Shown: positions 11,370 through 22,100 of the stretch, one piece after another | Layout of the letters: each line of letters starts with the position of its first letter | How positions within the stretch are numbered: position 1 is the first letter of the stretch | Assembly: GCA_037127255.1 (NCBI GenBank) | Contig: JBANSL010000013.1 | Coordinates: forward strand, 63,925,688-63,989,687 | Direction: 5' to 3' | DNA length: 64,000 nt | Source: Persicaria tinctoria | Taxonomy: Eukaryota; Streptophyta; Magnoliopsida; Caryophyllales; Polygonaceae | Program-made: the position numbers and the translations under genes | The notes under the pieces: generated by a model | Database searches by the model: none | What the model was told of the DNA's origin: nothing | The model's input: only the letters and a program-made list of their open reading frames with translations

Positions 11370-11380
11370 CTTTATATACT
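11370..11380 (-). promoter_or_regulatory. TATA box candidate of the small gene
   Basis: The minus strand reads GTATATAAAGG, a strong TATA box, 189 bp upstream of the ATG at 11181. The distance leaves room for a leader that may contain an intron. Confidence 0.6.
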
Positions 11381-12351
11381 TTGTTTGGGGATGGGTAAGT
11401 AAAATTCAAGGGTCAAAAAAGGAGAAAAATAGCAGTTAATGTAATTATGGTCCTTGGATTTGAAAAGAATGTAAGAAACCGACTCATTTAAATATATTAG
11501 AATTACAATTAAAAGTGAAGCCTGGAAACATACAAATAAGATGGGCTTCATAAAGTCTAAGATGGTTTTGGAATGCAAGTGGTTTTTGGGCAAACAGGAT
11601 GTTATTGTCGGTTTATCATCACACATTCCCTTGGAATATGCCAAAAACTAATAGTACGGAGTGAAAAATTGGGTCAAGCTTCACTTTTAAGTTACTAGAC
11701 CTTCTAGGAAATAAGGTGTGTTCCTTACATTCTTTGTAGATTTTATGGCTGGATTTTGAGATAGTTAAAAATTTCTTTGAAGATTATTTTTCTTATTTTG
11801 GGAACCATCTCCCTCAAGCTTTGGTCAATTTTGGAATTTTAGCCTCCTCTAATAAAATATACCCCTCCAACTCTAATCTTTCTAGTGTTCAAGGTAGATG
11901 GTTAAAAAAAAAAAAAAAACCTTTTCAAATAGTATGAAATATCAGCTTTGAAACGAAAATAATACGAAATCACAAATTTTAAATTTATATATAAATTGTA
12001 TGGATACTAACTTAAAAATAATACGGATTCGAAATCATGCAAAACTATTTTTTTTATTTTGTAAAATTTCTTACCAAAAAGATCGATATATGGCATATAG
12101 ATAATTATTTGGGGCATAAAATGTAATAAATAAGAAAGTTAGATATAAAAATGGAAATAGAAAATTTTGTGTGGTGGTCTTGACCTTCCCCACCGACGCC
12201 AATCTCTTCCCTTTATCATGACCGGGTCAATTGCTTCTAAGTTCTAGTGATTTGCCTGATGCAGGAACCACGAATTGGAGCAAACAAGTAGTAGCATATA
12301 CTAAAAGAAGATTGAATGCCAATTTGGATGACTCTAACCCAAAGGTCGATT
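11381..12351. other. AT-rich intergenic sequence
   Basis: No supported gene or element end. It contains an A-run at about 11908-11924. The short frames at 11372-11644 and 12231-12458 have no recognisable domain; the latter runs into the copia LTR. Confidence 0.4.
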
Positions 12352-12730
12352 TGTTAAGATTTGATTTGAGCATTTTATATTTATTTGTTTGGGCCTATTG
12401 TTTGCAAGTTGTACGTGGGCCGGCTCTATTTGTTTTGTTTTCGGGTCTTGACCTATAAATCGGAAATATCTGAATTGTAATTCACACGAGAAGATTTGAT
12501 TTGAGCATTTTATATTTATTTGTTTGGGCCTATTGTTTGCAAGTTGTACGTGGGCCGGCTCTATTTGTTTTGTTTTCGGGTCTTGACCTATAAATAGGAA
12601 ATATCTGAATTGTAATTCACACGAGAGAGAAAATCAGATTGTCTTCCTCGTTTCCCTCCTTATGTTCATCTTCTTTCCTTTTCGTTATGAATTCCAAAAT
12701 GTAAATTCCGGATCGGTTTTAATTCCAACA
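12352..12730 (+). repeat. copia element 2, 5' LTR with internal 135-bp duplication
   Basis: The 379-bp LTR contains a near-perfect tandem duplication: 12356-12490 and 12491-12625. The unit includes the U3 end and the TATA motif cctataaat, so the LTR has two TATA boxes. The 3' LTR has a single copy. Confidence 0.9.
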
Positions 12731-12742
12731 TGTTATCAGAGC
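12731..12742 (+). other. primer-binding site of copia element 2
   Basis: TGTTATCAGAGC follows the LTR directly and differs by one base from the standard initiator-methionine tRNA site TGGTATCAGAGC. Confidence 0.85.
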
Positions 12743-12839
12743 ATGATCTGGTGATTTGAGTGAGGATATCGCACAAGTCTATTTTCTTGCGTTTCAATTG
12801 CCGAGTTTCATGATTTCTACTGATTAAATATTAGTAGTT

Positions 12840-13130
12840 ATGACAAACAGCCAATCGAGAATAGATTCGAGTGATCCATTCTACATACATTCCATTGATC
12901 ATCCAGGGATGATCTTAGTCACCCCTGCGTTCGATGTAAAGGGATTTGGTGAGTCGAGGCGCTCAATCTGAATCGCGTTGTCAACTAAAAATAAAATCGT
13001 CTTCGTCAATGGATTTATTGAGAGGCCAGTTGAGTCTTCACCAAAGCTCAAGAGTTGGGAATGTTGTAATGACATGGTGATCTCATGGATCATCAATAGC
13101 CTCAGCCCTGAAATTCATTGAAGTGTCATC
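12840..13130 (+). pseudogene. copia element 2: gag N-terminus
   Basis: ATG at 12840 gives MTNSQSRIDSSDPFYIHSID, and the frame continues with HPGMILVTPAFDVKGF, ALSTKNKIVFVNG and CNDMVISWIINSLSPEI. This is the conserved head of copia gag (Retrotran_gag_3 type). There is a stop before IALSTKNK. The rest of gag, with the zinc knuckle, is deleted, and sequence jumps to the protease within about 120 bp. Confidence 0.8.
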
Positions 13131-13248
13131 AATAGCCTCAGCTCAAGAGTCTACTGGTACTTCTTCACGGGGAATTGAACCTGTGGCAGATGATTTTGCA
13201 AGCTTCTCAGGTATAACTCTTTCTCAACAAGTTCTTGATTGACGTGTA

Positions 13249-13328
13249 TGGACTATTGATAGCGGAGCGAGTGGACATATGTGTAGTGATTTGAATCTGT
13301 TCAAAAGTTCTTATGATTTATCTAGACC
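13249..13328 (+). pseudogene. copia element 2: protease, first half
   Basis: The frame reads WTIDSGASGHMCSDLNLF, the copia aspartic-protease active site. The reading frame is cut at 13328 by the LINE insertion and resumes exactly at 14174 (SRPFMVTLPIGETTKITMEG). Confidence 0.88.
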
Positions 13329-14173
13329 CCTAAAGCGGTAAATATATTTGAAAAGATGTAACTAAAGTTACACAAGACGTAGACCATACGAATGGTCTAG
13401 TGTAAAAACTATCAAAAAGCTTGGCCACGCAGGACCAAACATTCCCCCAAAAAATTGCTCTATCTAATGTCCTCCAATATCACTTCTAATTCTAGCCAAT
13501 CCCTCACTATACATCCGAGAAGGACTACCTAAGCAAATGTTTTTCCATCATTTATCAGCTAAACTTCTACATTTACACTTAGTTGAGATCCGACTTTTAC
13601 AAGACTCGAGGACTCTCGCAGCGCACGCCTCTGGGCTGAACCGTTCCTCATGGAATACAGTCCGGTTTCTCGCAAGCCAGGAGAAGTAAATGACACCCAC
13701 AAACGCAAGCAAATTGCTTTGAAATGGAACCGACGCCCTCACCCGTTGCGGTTCCCTTTCAAACCAGGTAAGCCATCCCTCAACGTCCTTCTCCTCATGT
13801 GTTATGCCTGCCCAGCGCCACACTATGCGGCTCATCTCCCTAATCGGACTGCACTCGAACCAAAGATGGTTTTCTGTCTCAACTGCCACCCTAGAGAAGG
13901 GGCACCGGGTTGCGTCCTCCCCACGCATGTGTTTTACTCGATACCCTGCTTGCAACCTTCTCTTCGCCGCTAGCCAGACAATGAAGCTCCACTTCTTGCT
14001 TTGAGCCCCTTTCCACAAGATTTCACTCAAGATGATGGTACTGCCTCTAGTGCGTATCAAATCATACATTTTTTAACAAGAGAGCATGCCCTCCTGATTC
14101 ATGATAGGCTCCAAGTTGTACCCAATCCCCCCATCAGAAGGGAGAACCAAACGCAGCTCAACCAAACGCAGCA
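13329..14173 (-). mobile_element. 5'-truncated LINE fragment inside copia protease
   Basis: The 11-bp word ttatctagacc occurs at 13318-13328 and 14174-14184, so this is an insertion with target duplication. Removing it restores the copia protease frame. The minus-strand frame 13548-14069 encodes the zinc-binding reverse transcriptase domain (zf-RVT) near a LINE ORF2 C-terminus: KWSFIVWLAAKRRLQAGYRV, a C-x-F-S-type finger remnant, ENHLWFEC, and a following WLARNRTVFHEE block. The 5' part of ORF2 is absent. No poly(A) tail is evident at the 13329 end, which is unusual for an L1-type element. Confidence 0.85.
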
Positions 14174-14490
14174 TTATCTAGACCTTTTATGGTTACATTG
14201 CCCATTGGAGAGACAACAAAAATCACCATGGAAGGGACCATAGAAGTTGTGCAAGGGTTAACTCTGCACAATGCACTATATGTTCCTGATTTCAAGTACA
14301 ACTTAATCTCGGCGGGGAAGGTGATCAAGGAGCTCAATTTCTTCGTTTTATTCACTGCAATGTGTTTCTATTTGCAAGCTTCTTCAATGAAGAGCCCTAT
14401 GAAGATTGATGAACTAGTCAAGGATTTGTTCTTGCTGGGATACAAAACACGAGAATCGGGTTGCTGCTCATTCTCAAGCTATTTCCAATA
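14174..14490 (+). pseudogene. copia element 2: protease, second half
   Basis: The frame continues the protease after the LINE: LPIGETTKITMEGTIEVV, then LHNALYVPDFKYNLISAGKV, the conserved copia block L.NVLYVP.F..NLLSV. A frame change follows near 14440. Confidence 0.88.
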
Positions 14491-14514
14491 ATGTGCAAGT
14501 TGCAATGGATGATA

Positions 14515-14692
14515 CAATTTGGCACAAGAGGTTAGGACACTTGCCTCCACACAGACTTCAGGCTTTGCCTCATATTACGATGGCTGATGAATGTAATTTG
14601 ATTTGAAAAACTTGCTATGTTTGTGCTCACTCGAGGGCAAACATGTATTTCTTTTGCGTTGAATTATATCAAGATGTATCAGCTTTTGATTT

Positions 14693-14696
<4 letters not shown>
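14515..14696 (+). pseudogene. copia element 2: GAG pre-integrase
   Basis: DTIWHKRLGHLPPHRLQALP is the pre-integrase HxxH block, followed by CYVCAHSRANM, the CxxC half of the zinc finger. The frame then reads SAFDLLY and is broken by the (TA)n tract. The same reading resumes as PYFVPTHENHKYF at about 16640. Confidence 0.85.

Positions 14697-14760
<64 letters not shown>
14697..14760. repeat. (TA)n microsatellite
   Basis: About 32 TA units in a row, at the left flank of the DNA transposon that splits the copia integrase. Confidence 0.95.
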
Positions 14761-14763
<3 letters not shown>

Positions 14764-16593
14764 TATGGGTAAATTGTGCACACCCCTTAGGGTGTACTTT
14801 GTGCACAATTGTGGACCTTTGATCTATATAAAATGGATGGGGGAGATTGTGCCACGTGTTCGGTGAATTAAAAAAAAATATAGAAAACTAATTTGAAACT
14901 CAGGAATTTAGGGCGTGAGCGCGTGTAGTTGCCAAATAAAACCCTAAATTCCAAATAGCCTTCTTCTTCATGGTTGTTGAAGCGAGGATCCAAAGAGACC
15001 CAGGCGAGGCGGAGCGCGAGCCAGGCGAGGCGGAGCACGAGCCCTGACGAGGCAAAGGTGAGCCCATCCTTCCTCTCTCCTTCCTTTCCCTCTCTTTCTG
15101 CAATTTTTTCCGATTGAAGAGGCGCAACGTTAACGGTTAAGGGAGAAGGTCGGCGGTGAGACAAGCCAGCCGCCGGTGGAGGTTGTTGTGAATGCCGCCA
15201 TGAACGCAGACCCTAGAGATCTGGAGGAACTTCTGGAGTCTCTTCTGGCGGAGCGGACGACCCACGAAGAGAGAGATGCCGAAAGGATTGATTAGAGTCG
15301 ACAATGGTGGAGTCTCTTCGCTCCCCGTGGTGCTCCCCAATGGGTCGCCGGTATGGGAAGGAAGAAGAAGGTGGCTCGGGTGAGTCGTCATCGCCCTGCA
15401 ACAATCCGAAGGGGGTGCTTTCCGTACGAATCTAGCATGCAGATGCGGTGTTGGTGGTGGCAGAATGCGGCGGAGGCCGGTGAAGAGGGAGGAGAGTGTG
15501 GCGGGGGAGGGTGGAGAGGGCGGCGTTCTTTCTGACCGTATGAGGGTGAATGGATCAGTCGCAAGGAGAATGATCAAGGAACTGCTGGAAAAGGGTCTCA
15601 TTAGGATGGTATTACACCACTCAAGCCAGCAGATCTACTGTAATTTGGTTTGGAGTTTCTAAATGTTTTTGGTTTCTCATGATCTTGAAGTTTTGACTGC
15701 TATTGATGGGCTCTCGTTCTAGCTCTCTTAACACTAGTAGAGAGCAATTGGAGCAATATTTAGTGTTGGAATTCAATATTCAGTGTTGGAATTAAGTGTC
15801 GATAAAAGAGTATTGTAATGATTATTCGGTAGAATACCATTATTATTCGGTGAATCTCTAAAGATTATTCACGATAATTGTCAATTTTTATAGGGAAATA
15901 TAAGATGATTAATTTTATTCGTTACCCATGAAACATTATTCGGTGAAATATAAACATTATTCGGTGAATTTCTAATGATTATTCGTTTAAGTTAGATGTG
16001 AAACATTATTCGGTGAAATATGAAGCATTATTCATATAAATCGTAAGTATTATTCAGGAAATTGGGGTTTATTTTATCTAAAATTGATGGAAAAAATTCA
16101 TTATTCGGTAGCAGGTGACAAATTATTCAGTTAAATTTGTAAATTTTCATATGAACTAGATCTAAAAAAGATAATATAACATTATTCGGTTTATTCGGTA
16201 GGATGTGAAACATTATTCGATTAAATTTGTAAATTTAAAAAACAAACGAATTTATTTTTCACAAAAAATATAAAAAAAACTGCTTACACAAAAAAAAAAT
16301 GAATGAATGGGTTTTTTAAAAAAACGAAACATTTTCCAAAAAAAAAGAAGCCTACACACAACACAAAATCCCACTACGTAATTTAATATAAGATGATGGA
16401 TGCACACGGGGCCCACATCAGTGAAACTCACGCATCAAAGAGAGGGTGTTTTTTTCCAGCGGATCCCACGTTTTTTAAAGAAAAGTATAAAAAAAACCCA
16501 CTTTTAATCCTATCCATCCATCCTATCTATATCAATGGTTCAGATTCGTGCACAAGTTATATCCTAAGGGGCGTGAACTCTGGAACCACTCCT
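14761..16593. mobile_element. non-autonomous DNA transposon in a (TA)n tract, copy 1
   Basis: The left end (ttgtgcacaccccttagggtg) and the inverted right end (cgccccttaggatataactt on the minus strand) form diverged terminal inverted repeats of about 80 bp that share gcccctta, cttgtgcac and atggatgg. The body has a G+C-rich leader-like section (14920-15540) and an AT-rich section (15800-16230) rich in TTATTCGGT. No transposase is visible. A second copy begins at 62408 with the same order of parts. (TA)n tracts lie on both sides, so the exact ends are hidden in the microsatellite. Frames at 14868-15662 are G+C-rich and conflict on both strands; I do not call them genes. Confidence 0.8.
15810..16230. 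repeat. array of TTATTCGGT-type motifs
   Basis: At least eight copies of TTATTCGG and several one-base variants (TTATTCGA, TTATTCAT, TTATTCGT) lie within about 400 bp, commonly as aacattattcggtgaaa. Spacing is irregular, so it is not a simple tandem satellite. Confidence 0.85.
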
Positions 16594-16636
16594 TATATAT
16601 ATATATATATATATATCTGTGTGTGGGGGGGGGGAC
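16594..16636. repeat. (TA)n then G-run microsatellite
   Basis: A TA tract of about 20 bp, then tgtgtg and a run of nine or more G. This is the right flank of the inserted transposon, next to the resumed copia integrase. Confidence 0.9.
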
Positions 16637-17360
16637 CGTACTTTGTGCCCACTCACGAAAATCATAAATACTTTCTTACTATCGTGGATGATTACACTCG
16701 AACCATTTGGGTTAAGTTGTTGCTGATCAAGTCGATTGCTTTTATGGTCATGAAACAATTTTTTGCTTTTGTGGAGAGACAATTTGAGGTGTAGGTTAAG
16801 GCTATCAAAACTGATAATGCGTTGGAATTGGAAGGAAGTAGAGAGTACTCTCAATTCTTGCTCAACAATAGAATGGGGTTATCAAGAGAGCACATGCACA
16901 TTCTTAAGGTAGCCAAAAGTCCTATGTTCGAATCTGGGATGCCAAAGAGATTTTTGGGTGAAAGTATACTCACTGAAGCGCATCTCATTAACAAGCTTCC
17001 TAGCAAGCCGCTGAAGATGAAGTCTCCATTTGAAATGTTATATCACAAGGCTTCTTCTTATGCTTATATATGTTATTTTGGTTGTTTGTATTTCGCTTCA
17101 ATACTCTATGAAGGGCGGGATAAATTTTCATCCAGGGCTTCTCGCTTCTTGTCACTTTCTTTGCTATCCAAGTGCCAAGAAGGGATACAAGCTATTGAAC
17201 ATTCAAACCAAACAAGTATTTGTGTCCAGAGATGTCATGTTTCACGAAGAAGTGTTTCCCTATCACTCTTCTTTACCCAAGCTAGGTTTAGCATCTCCAC
17301 ACTGCACTTTGTATTCACCGTCTCCGGTTATAGATCCATCTTGTGATGATTGTTAGATTT
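16637..17360 (+). pseudogene. copia element 2: integrase
   Basis: The frame reads PYFVPTHENHKYFLTIVDDY and TRTIWVKLLL, then after a stop (FEV*VKAIKTDNALEL) NKLPSK and SPFEMLYHKASSYAY. The C-terminal block is shifted to another frame: SAKKGYKLLNIQTKQVFVSR and DVMFHEEVFPY. Catalytic aspartates VDDY and KTDN are visible. The domain is broken by at least one stop and one frameshift. Confidence 0.85.
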
Positions 17361-17639
17361 TTTTTCTCCCAATGCGGTGGCCAATCCACTTGTTGATGCA
17401 AAAACCATCACCCTCCTGCTTACCTATCCGTCTATGTTTGCTCACATTGCAGTAAGGTAGCAGTTTGCTTTCACATTATCACTTCTACTTTTGATTTCCC
17501 TTATGCTAAAGCTCCCTTGGAAGTCTTCCCTGAGCACGAGCCTTTAACTTTCCATGAGGCTTGCAAATTCTCTGTTTGGAAAACGTCTATGTAGGAGGTG
17601 TTTTGAGCAGTGGATGCCAATGCTACTCGGGAGGTTGTA

Positions 17640-18445
17640 ACTTTGCCCAAAGGTAAGCATGGCATAGGGTGTAAATGAGTTTATAAGGTGAATAGGAAAG
17701 CTGATGGTAGTATCGAGAGGTATAAGGCTCGATTGGTCGTGAGAGGATTCACCCAAAAGAAAGGGGCGGATAATAATGAGACTTTTTCACCTATTGTCAA
17801 GATGACAACTATCAGAGTTCTTGTCAGTATTGTTTTGAAAAGGAATTGGAAAGTTATGCAACTTGACGGGAATATTGATTTCTTGCATGGGCACCTTGAC
17901 GAAGAGGTTTATAGGAAGGCGCTACCTCGAATAGTGGTGCGAGGTGCTGATTAGGTTGGCCTCCTCAAGATATCTCTTTACGGTTTCAAACATACCTCTA
18001 GACAATAGTATGCCCACTTATCATCTCCTCTTCGACACCGGGGATATGCTCATTCGAAGAATGACTACTCACCCTTCTTTAGAAAGGTGAATGGTCGAGT
18101 TACGTTTGTGGAAATTTACGTGGATGACATTCTGATTACTGGGAGTGATGATGTTGAGATGAATGATCTCAAATCATTCTTGGACATGGAGTTTCACATC
18201 AAGAACCTTGGTTCTCTTAGCTTTTTCGTGGGAATGATATCTTCTTGGACTTTCCCTGCTCAGAGAGTCATATGGTGAGTCCTTTGGAGCCCAATCTCCA
18301 ATTGTTACCCACTTTCGGTGAATTACTTAAAGATCCTTTGGTTTATAGGTCGTTGATTGGGAAACTGAATTTCCTAATACATACTCGTCTAAACCTGGCT
18401 TTCATAGTGCAATTTCTCATCTAGTTTCTCCAAGCTCCTCCGACT
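17640..18445 (+). pseudogene. copia element 2: reverse transcriptase
   Basis: Pieces in order are VNRKADGSIERYKARLVVRG, FTQKKGADNNETFSP, MQLDGNIDFLHGHLDEEVY (normally VxNAFLHG), and the catalytic IYVDDILITGSDD. Then follow LGSLSFFVGM and RSLIGKLNFLIHTRLNLAF. Several stops intervene. The sequence then runs to the polypurine tract within about 100 bp, so the RNase H domain has been deleted. Confidence 0.87.
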
Positions 18446-18523
18446 CCTCATAGGAAGACTGCCTACCACGTTCTTCGTTCTCTTCAGCACAAGATTGGAG
18501 TGGTTGATTCCCCACTTCTATCT

Positions 18524-18532
18524 CGAGAGGGG
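18524..18532 (+). other. polypurine tract of copia element 2
   Basis: cgagagggg lies directly before the 3' LTR. Confidence 0.75.
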
Positions 18533-18775
18533 TGTTAGGATTTGATTTCAACATTTTATGCTTATTTGTTTGGGCATATTGTTCGCAAGTTGTATGTGGG
18601 CTAGCCCTATTTGTTTTGTTTTCGGGTCTTGGCCTATAAATAGTAAAACCTGAATTGTAATTCACAAGAGAGAGAAAATCAGTTTGTCTTGTTTGTTTCC
18701 TTCGTTTTGTTCATCTTCTTTACTTTTCGTTATGAATTCCAAATTGTAAATCCTAGATCGGTTTTAATTCCAACA
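18533..18775 (+). repeat. copia element 2, 3' LTR
   Basis: 243-bp LTR with TG and CA ends, one TATA motif (cctataaatag) and the same 3' end (gttttaattccaaca) as the 5' LTR. Confidence 0.9.
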
Positions 18776-18866
18776 TGATTAGAATAGAAAATCAACTTGG
18801 AGAATAAAGAAAAATGGGAAACATTAATAGAAAATCAAGAGAGATATGGATATTAATTAGAAAAGG

Positions 18867-19620
18867 GTCTCCCTATGTACACCGCATTAGCCGGTAATCC
18901 ACATGTTCAATTGGACGTTGCACAACGTTCAATTTCAATTAAGTGTTGTAGTGGGAAAGTTCCAACGTTGCAAAAATTGAGGACTAACTGGGTCAACCCA
19001 AATTAAAACATCTAATTAGACATTGTATAGTGGGTCTTGGCGGGGAAACTGCAATTGGATGTTGTAGGTAGCCTACGTTTCTAAGGTAAAAGGACTAACG
19101 TTCGAAATAACGTCCAATCAGATGTTGTATTTCACTACTATTTTCAATTTTTATCTTTTCATTGTAAACAAAATTGTTTAATTAAACTTATAGAACATAT
19201 TTTGTGAAAGAAGATAATATGGATGTTTTCATAAATAATGGTAGAATAATTTTATTTTACAACGTTTGATATCATAGTGTAACGACTTCTAAACATGGTA
19301 TAATTGACGGCCTTCATGAACCCACAATGTTGTAAATCTCTAAAATTACGCGTGGAAAGGAGTATCCTATTCGTTGACATTCGGGTAATGGTATGGCGTC
19401 CAATCATGCGTACGGAGTAAAGGAGCATCGGAGAATAACCATACCCGCAATAAGTATACCAAAATGTTAACTTTTGTAATTTCTAGATGAAATACAATTG
19501 AAGCGAGAGTAACACGTATCAAACTCACTGCAACACAATGATCATGATTCCCGATGCATGCCAAGGTTGGTGTGGCCTCCTAAGAGGCGATATTTGGTCG
19601 TTGGGTGTACATAGGGAGAC
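18867..19620. mobile_element. non-autonomous TIR element, about 750 bp
   Basis: A perfect 17-bp terminal inverted repeat, gtctccctatgtacacc at 18867-18883 and its reverse complement at 19604-19620, bounds the segment. The interior repeats variants of caattggacgttg and acgttgta several times. No coding sequence is present. No exact target duplication was seen, so the superfamily is open. Confidence 0.75.
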
Positions 19621-20489
19621 GCATAAAGGGTTGGTGCCAAGCTAAAACAAGGGACCCTTAGTAGACCGTAGCAAATATAAGACCCATGATCAGTAACTCG
19701 ACCCATTATCTTCGGTCACCTCCCACTTTGTAGGATCGACAAATTCTTGCAACGAATAACCTCCCATATAACAACCAATGTAAAATTGATCATTTTGTTC
19801 CAAATGGTTGCACAACAACCATTTCTTAATTACCTACAAACATTGACTCCCCTTTGCGGTAACATCAGTTGTGTCATAGCTCGATATCCGCAATGATCCT
19901 CTTATAGTGTTCAGAACTGCTCTAATATGCTTGAACATGAAAGGGTCCCTCGGCATATTACATGAAGTTTGGGGAGCTTTTGGTTAAACACAAAAGATCA
20001 TTATTCCCTAATGTACAACGTTATTAACATAAATAGCATGGCACATATGAATCATCAACTTTATTATTACTAAGGAAAGATAATTTCAAATATTTTTTGG
20101 TATTATTATACATTATATTCAAATGAAAATATTTTTTTCAAAAAGATGGTCAATATATTCAAAATTGATGTTTATATGTAGAGAAGAATGAATCTAGTAT
20201 ATTGGGGTTTTTATTTTACATTTTCATTGTAAAAAATTACATTTTGTAATTGTAAATAATCAATTAACAGATTCAATTATAGAAAAGATAACACGTGAAT
20301 GCAAACAACTATTAGGCTCAGCCTTAATCAAGAACATATATTTGTGATATCCATATCCCTACAAATGAAATTACATATCGTCTCTATTGGGGACCTAGTA
20401 AAAACGAATTGTTCTCTACAAGTTCAGCGGTCAATCTAATGAACACAAATAGAGGACACAAAAAAACTCATTGTGAATATATGCCTATA
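19621..20489. other. AT-rich intergenic sequence
   Basis: No gene or element boundary could be supported here. Confidence 0.4.
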
Positions 20490-21347
20490 GGACCTTGACA
20501 CCCATCCAAAAATTAAAAACTTCCTTTGGAAGATCATAAAAAATGGGCTCCCTACCAAAGCTAAACTCGAACAAAGACGAATTGCGGTGCCCATGCAATG
20601 TCAATTCGGAAATCACCCACGAGAAGATTTATATCATATCCTCCTAGAATGCCAAAACACAAGAAACATTGCCAACAATATATATTGAGCCAAACCTAGG
20701 TCGAGAAATAAAAAAATATAGGAACCTTGACAAAAATCCAAGTGAAATATTGAATGATCTAAAACTAACATTAGGTAAAGAGTCATTTACCAACTTAGCA
20801 ACCACATGGTGGAGTCTATGGTACTTTAGAAACCAAATAAATTTTAGAAAAAATATTGGGAATATCAATTCCATTATAACCTTTATAAAAAAAACGATAT
20901 TAAATTGGATGTCCTCCAAGAATGGCCTCGAAGAGGAGGAAGGGGAGAATCCAATTCGCAAAAAAACAATGATAACTCGAAAAAAAGAAAAATATCAAAT
21001 GGGAAAAACTACAACATAACTACTATAAACTAAATTTTGATAGATCAAAACTTGGCTCGGGAGAAACGTCGATAGGATATATTATAAGAGACCACAATGC
21101 ACATATCATATCTTTAAAAGCTGAGAAAGGGAATTGTAATACTGTAATCGGGGCAGAAGAACTAGCTGCATACAAAGGTATCAAAGAAGCACTCAATAAA
21201 AATATCAAAAATATTGAAATTAAAGGAGATAACCAATGCATTATTAATGCACTCTTGGGCTCTTGGAATTGCCAATGGGAGAACGAAACGCTAATCTCAG
21301 ACTCCTGCCTGGACTTGTTGAAATTTTCCTCGGTCCGCATTCGTCAT
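20490..21347 (+). pseudogene. LINE ORF2 C-terminal fragment (zf-RVT and RNase H)
   Basis: The frame at 20495 reads HPKIKNFLWKIIKNGLPTKA and DLYHILLEC, the zinc-binding domain after a LINE reverse transcriptase. After many stops, the end reads YKLNFDRSKLGSGETSIGYI, then GAEELAAYKGIKEAL and IKGDNQCIINALLGS, an RNase H (RVT_3-like) with the D-E-D carboxylates visible. It matches in layout the end of the complete LINE at 44755-46101. The gypsy element beginning at 21348 truncates or interrupts it. Confidence 0.82.
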
Positions 21348-22100
21348 TGACAAATCTCGATCTAAAAAGGCCTCTATTTTTTTTGGTGGGACCCGGAGGT
21401 GGAACTCGTAGGATCCGAAACACTCCCGATGGGCTTACCTGACCCGCACCGAGAAATTCGGTACGGCCCAACCTGTGCCACGGGAGATAAAGTATCCCAA
21501 CAAAACTCTCTCCATGTCGAGGCTTTATCAACGAAATGGGGATCAATTATTTACCTATCACCGTCCGTTGGACGCGAGAAGACAATCACGACTTGCTTGA
21601 TCCTCACTTCAGACTCTTGACTTACGAGAAAGACCCTTTGAGTTATACGCGGATGAGGGAAGATTCTATCCGCGGAGCGGTTCTTCTTCCTAATCAAGAT
21701 TTTTCCCTTTTATAGTTGACGAGAAGTCCCCGGGCTGCCGTCACGTGTCGTCTTTTGATCGACACGTGTCTTACCCGTGGGATGTGGGCATGTTGGGCAC
21801 GTACCCTCTCTCCTTGTCCGCGGATGAGATGGCCATGAAGGTGGGGGATCCAATTTTGACCGCGGATGTCTTTATGAAGTTTTATTTCTCTTTTTATCAT
21901 TACTTCTCTTTATTTATTTTTAGATGTTTTCTTGACCAGTTTCCTCACAGCTCCTCGGGCCGGGTTGATTCCGAATGGGATTGGCGCGGGTCGATATTCT
22001 TAGTTTGGAAAATATATGATCGTCTGGAATGTCTTTTTCTCGCACCTGTTTATATAAAAATGGGCTAGAGTTTTTGTGACGGCCCATTAAGGGCCCATCA
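21348..22100 (-). repeat. Tat element, 3' LTR (right end uncertain)
   Basis: Starts tgacaaatctcg, the inverted LTR end. The first 365 bp match the right LTR. Beyond 21712 only this copy remains; it includes tatataaac on the minus strand near 22050, a possible TATA box, and a possible LTR start TGATGGGCC ending at about 22100. No clear polypurine tract follows, so the true boundary may lie elsewhere up to about 22200. The flanking pentamer before it is gtcat. Confidence 0.6.

Larger units (their letters stand above)
12352..18775 (+). mobile_element. Ty1/copia LTR retrotransposon 2, heavily decayed and twice interrupted
   Basis: LTRs at 12352-12730 and 18533-18775 start TGTTA and end AACA. Gag, protease, integrase and reverse transcriptase fragments follow in order on the plus strand, and RNase H is missing. 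Flanking pentamers are cgatt (12347-12351) and tgatt (18776-18780), a near-match consistent with a 5-bp target duplication. A LINE fragment (13329-14173) and a DNA transposon (about 14761-16593) interrupt the coding region. Confidence 0.9.

Noticed and set aside
14575..14808. ORF rich in IY repeats
   Set aside because: Translation of the (TA)n microsatellite.
14868..15662. Several G+C-rich frames on both strands
   Set aside because: Mutually overlapping frames inside the non-autonomous transposon; no domain. Could be captured host sequence, but not callable as a gene.
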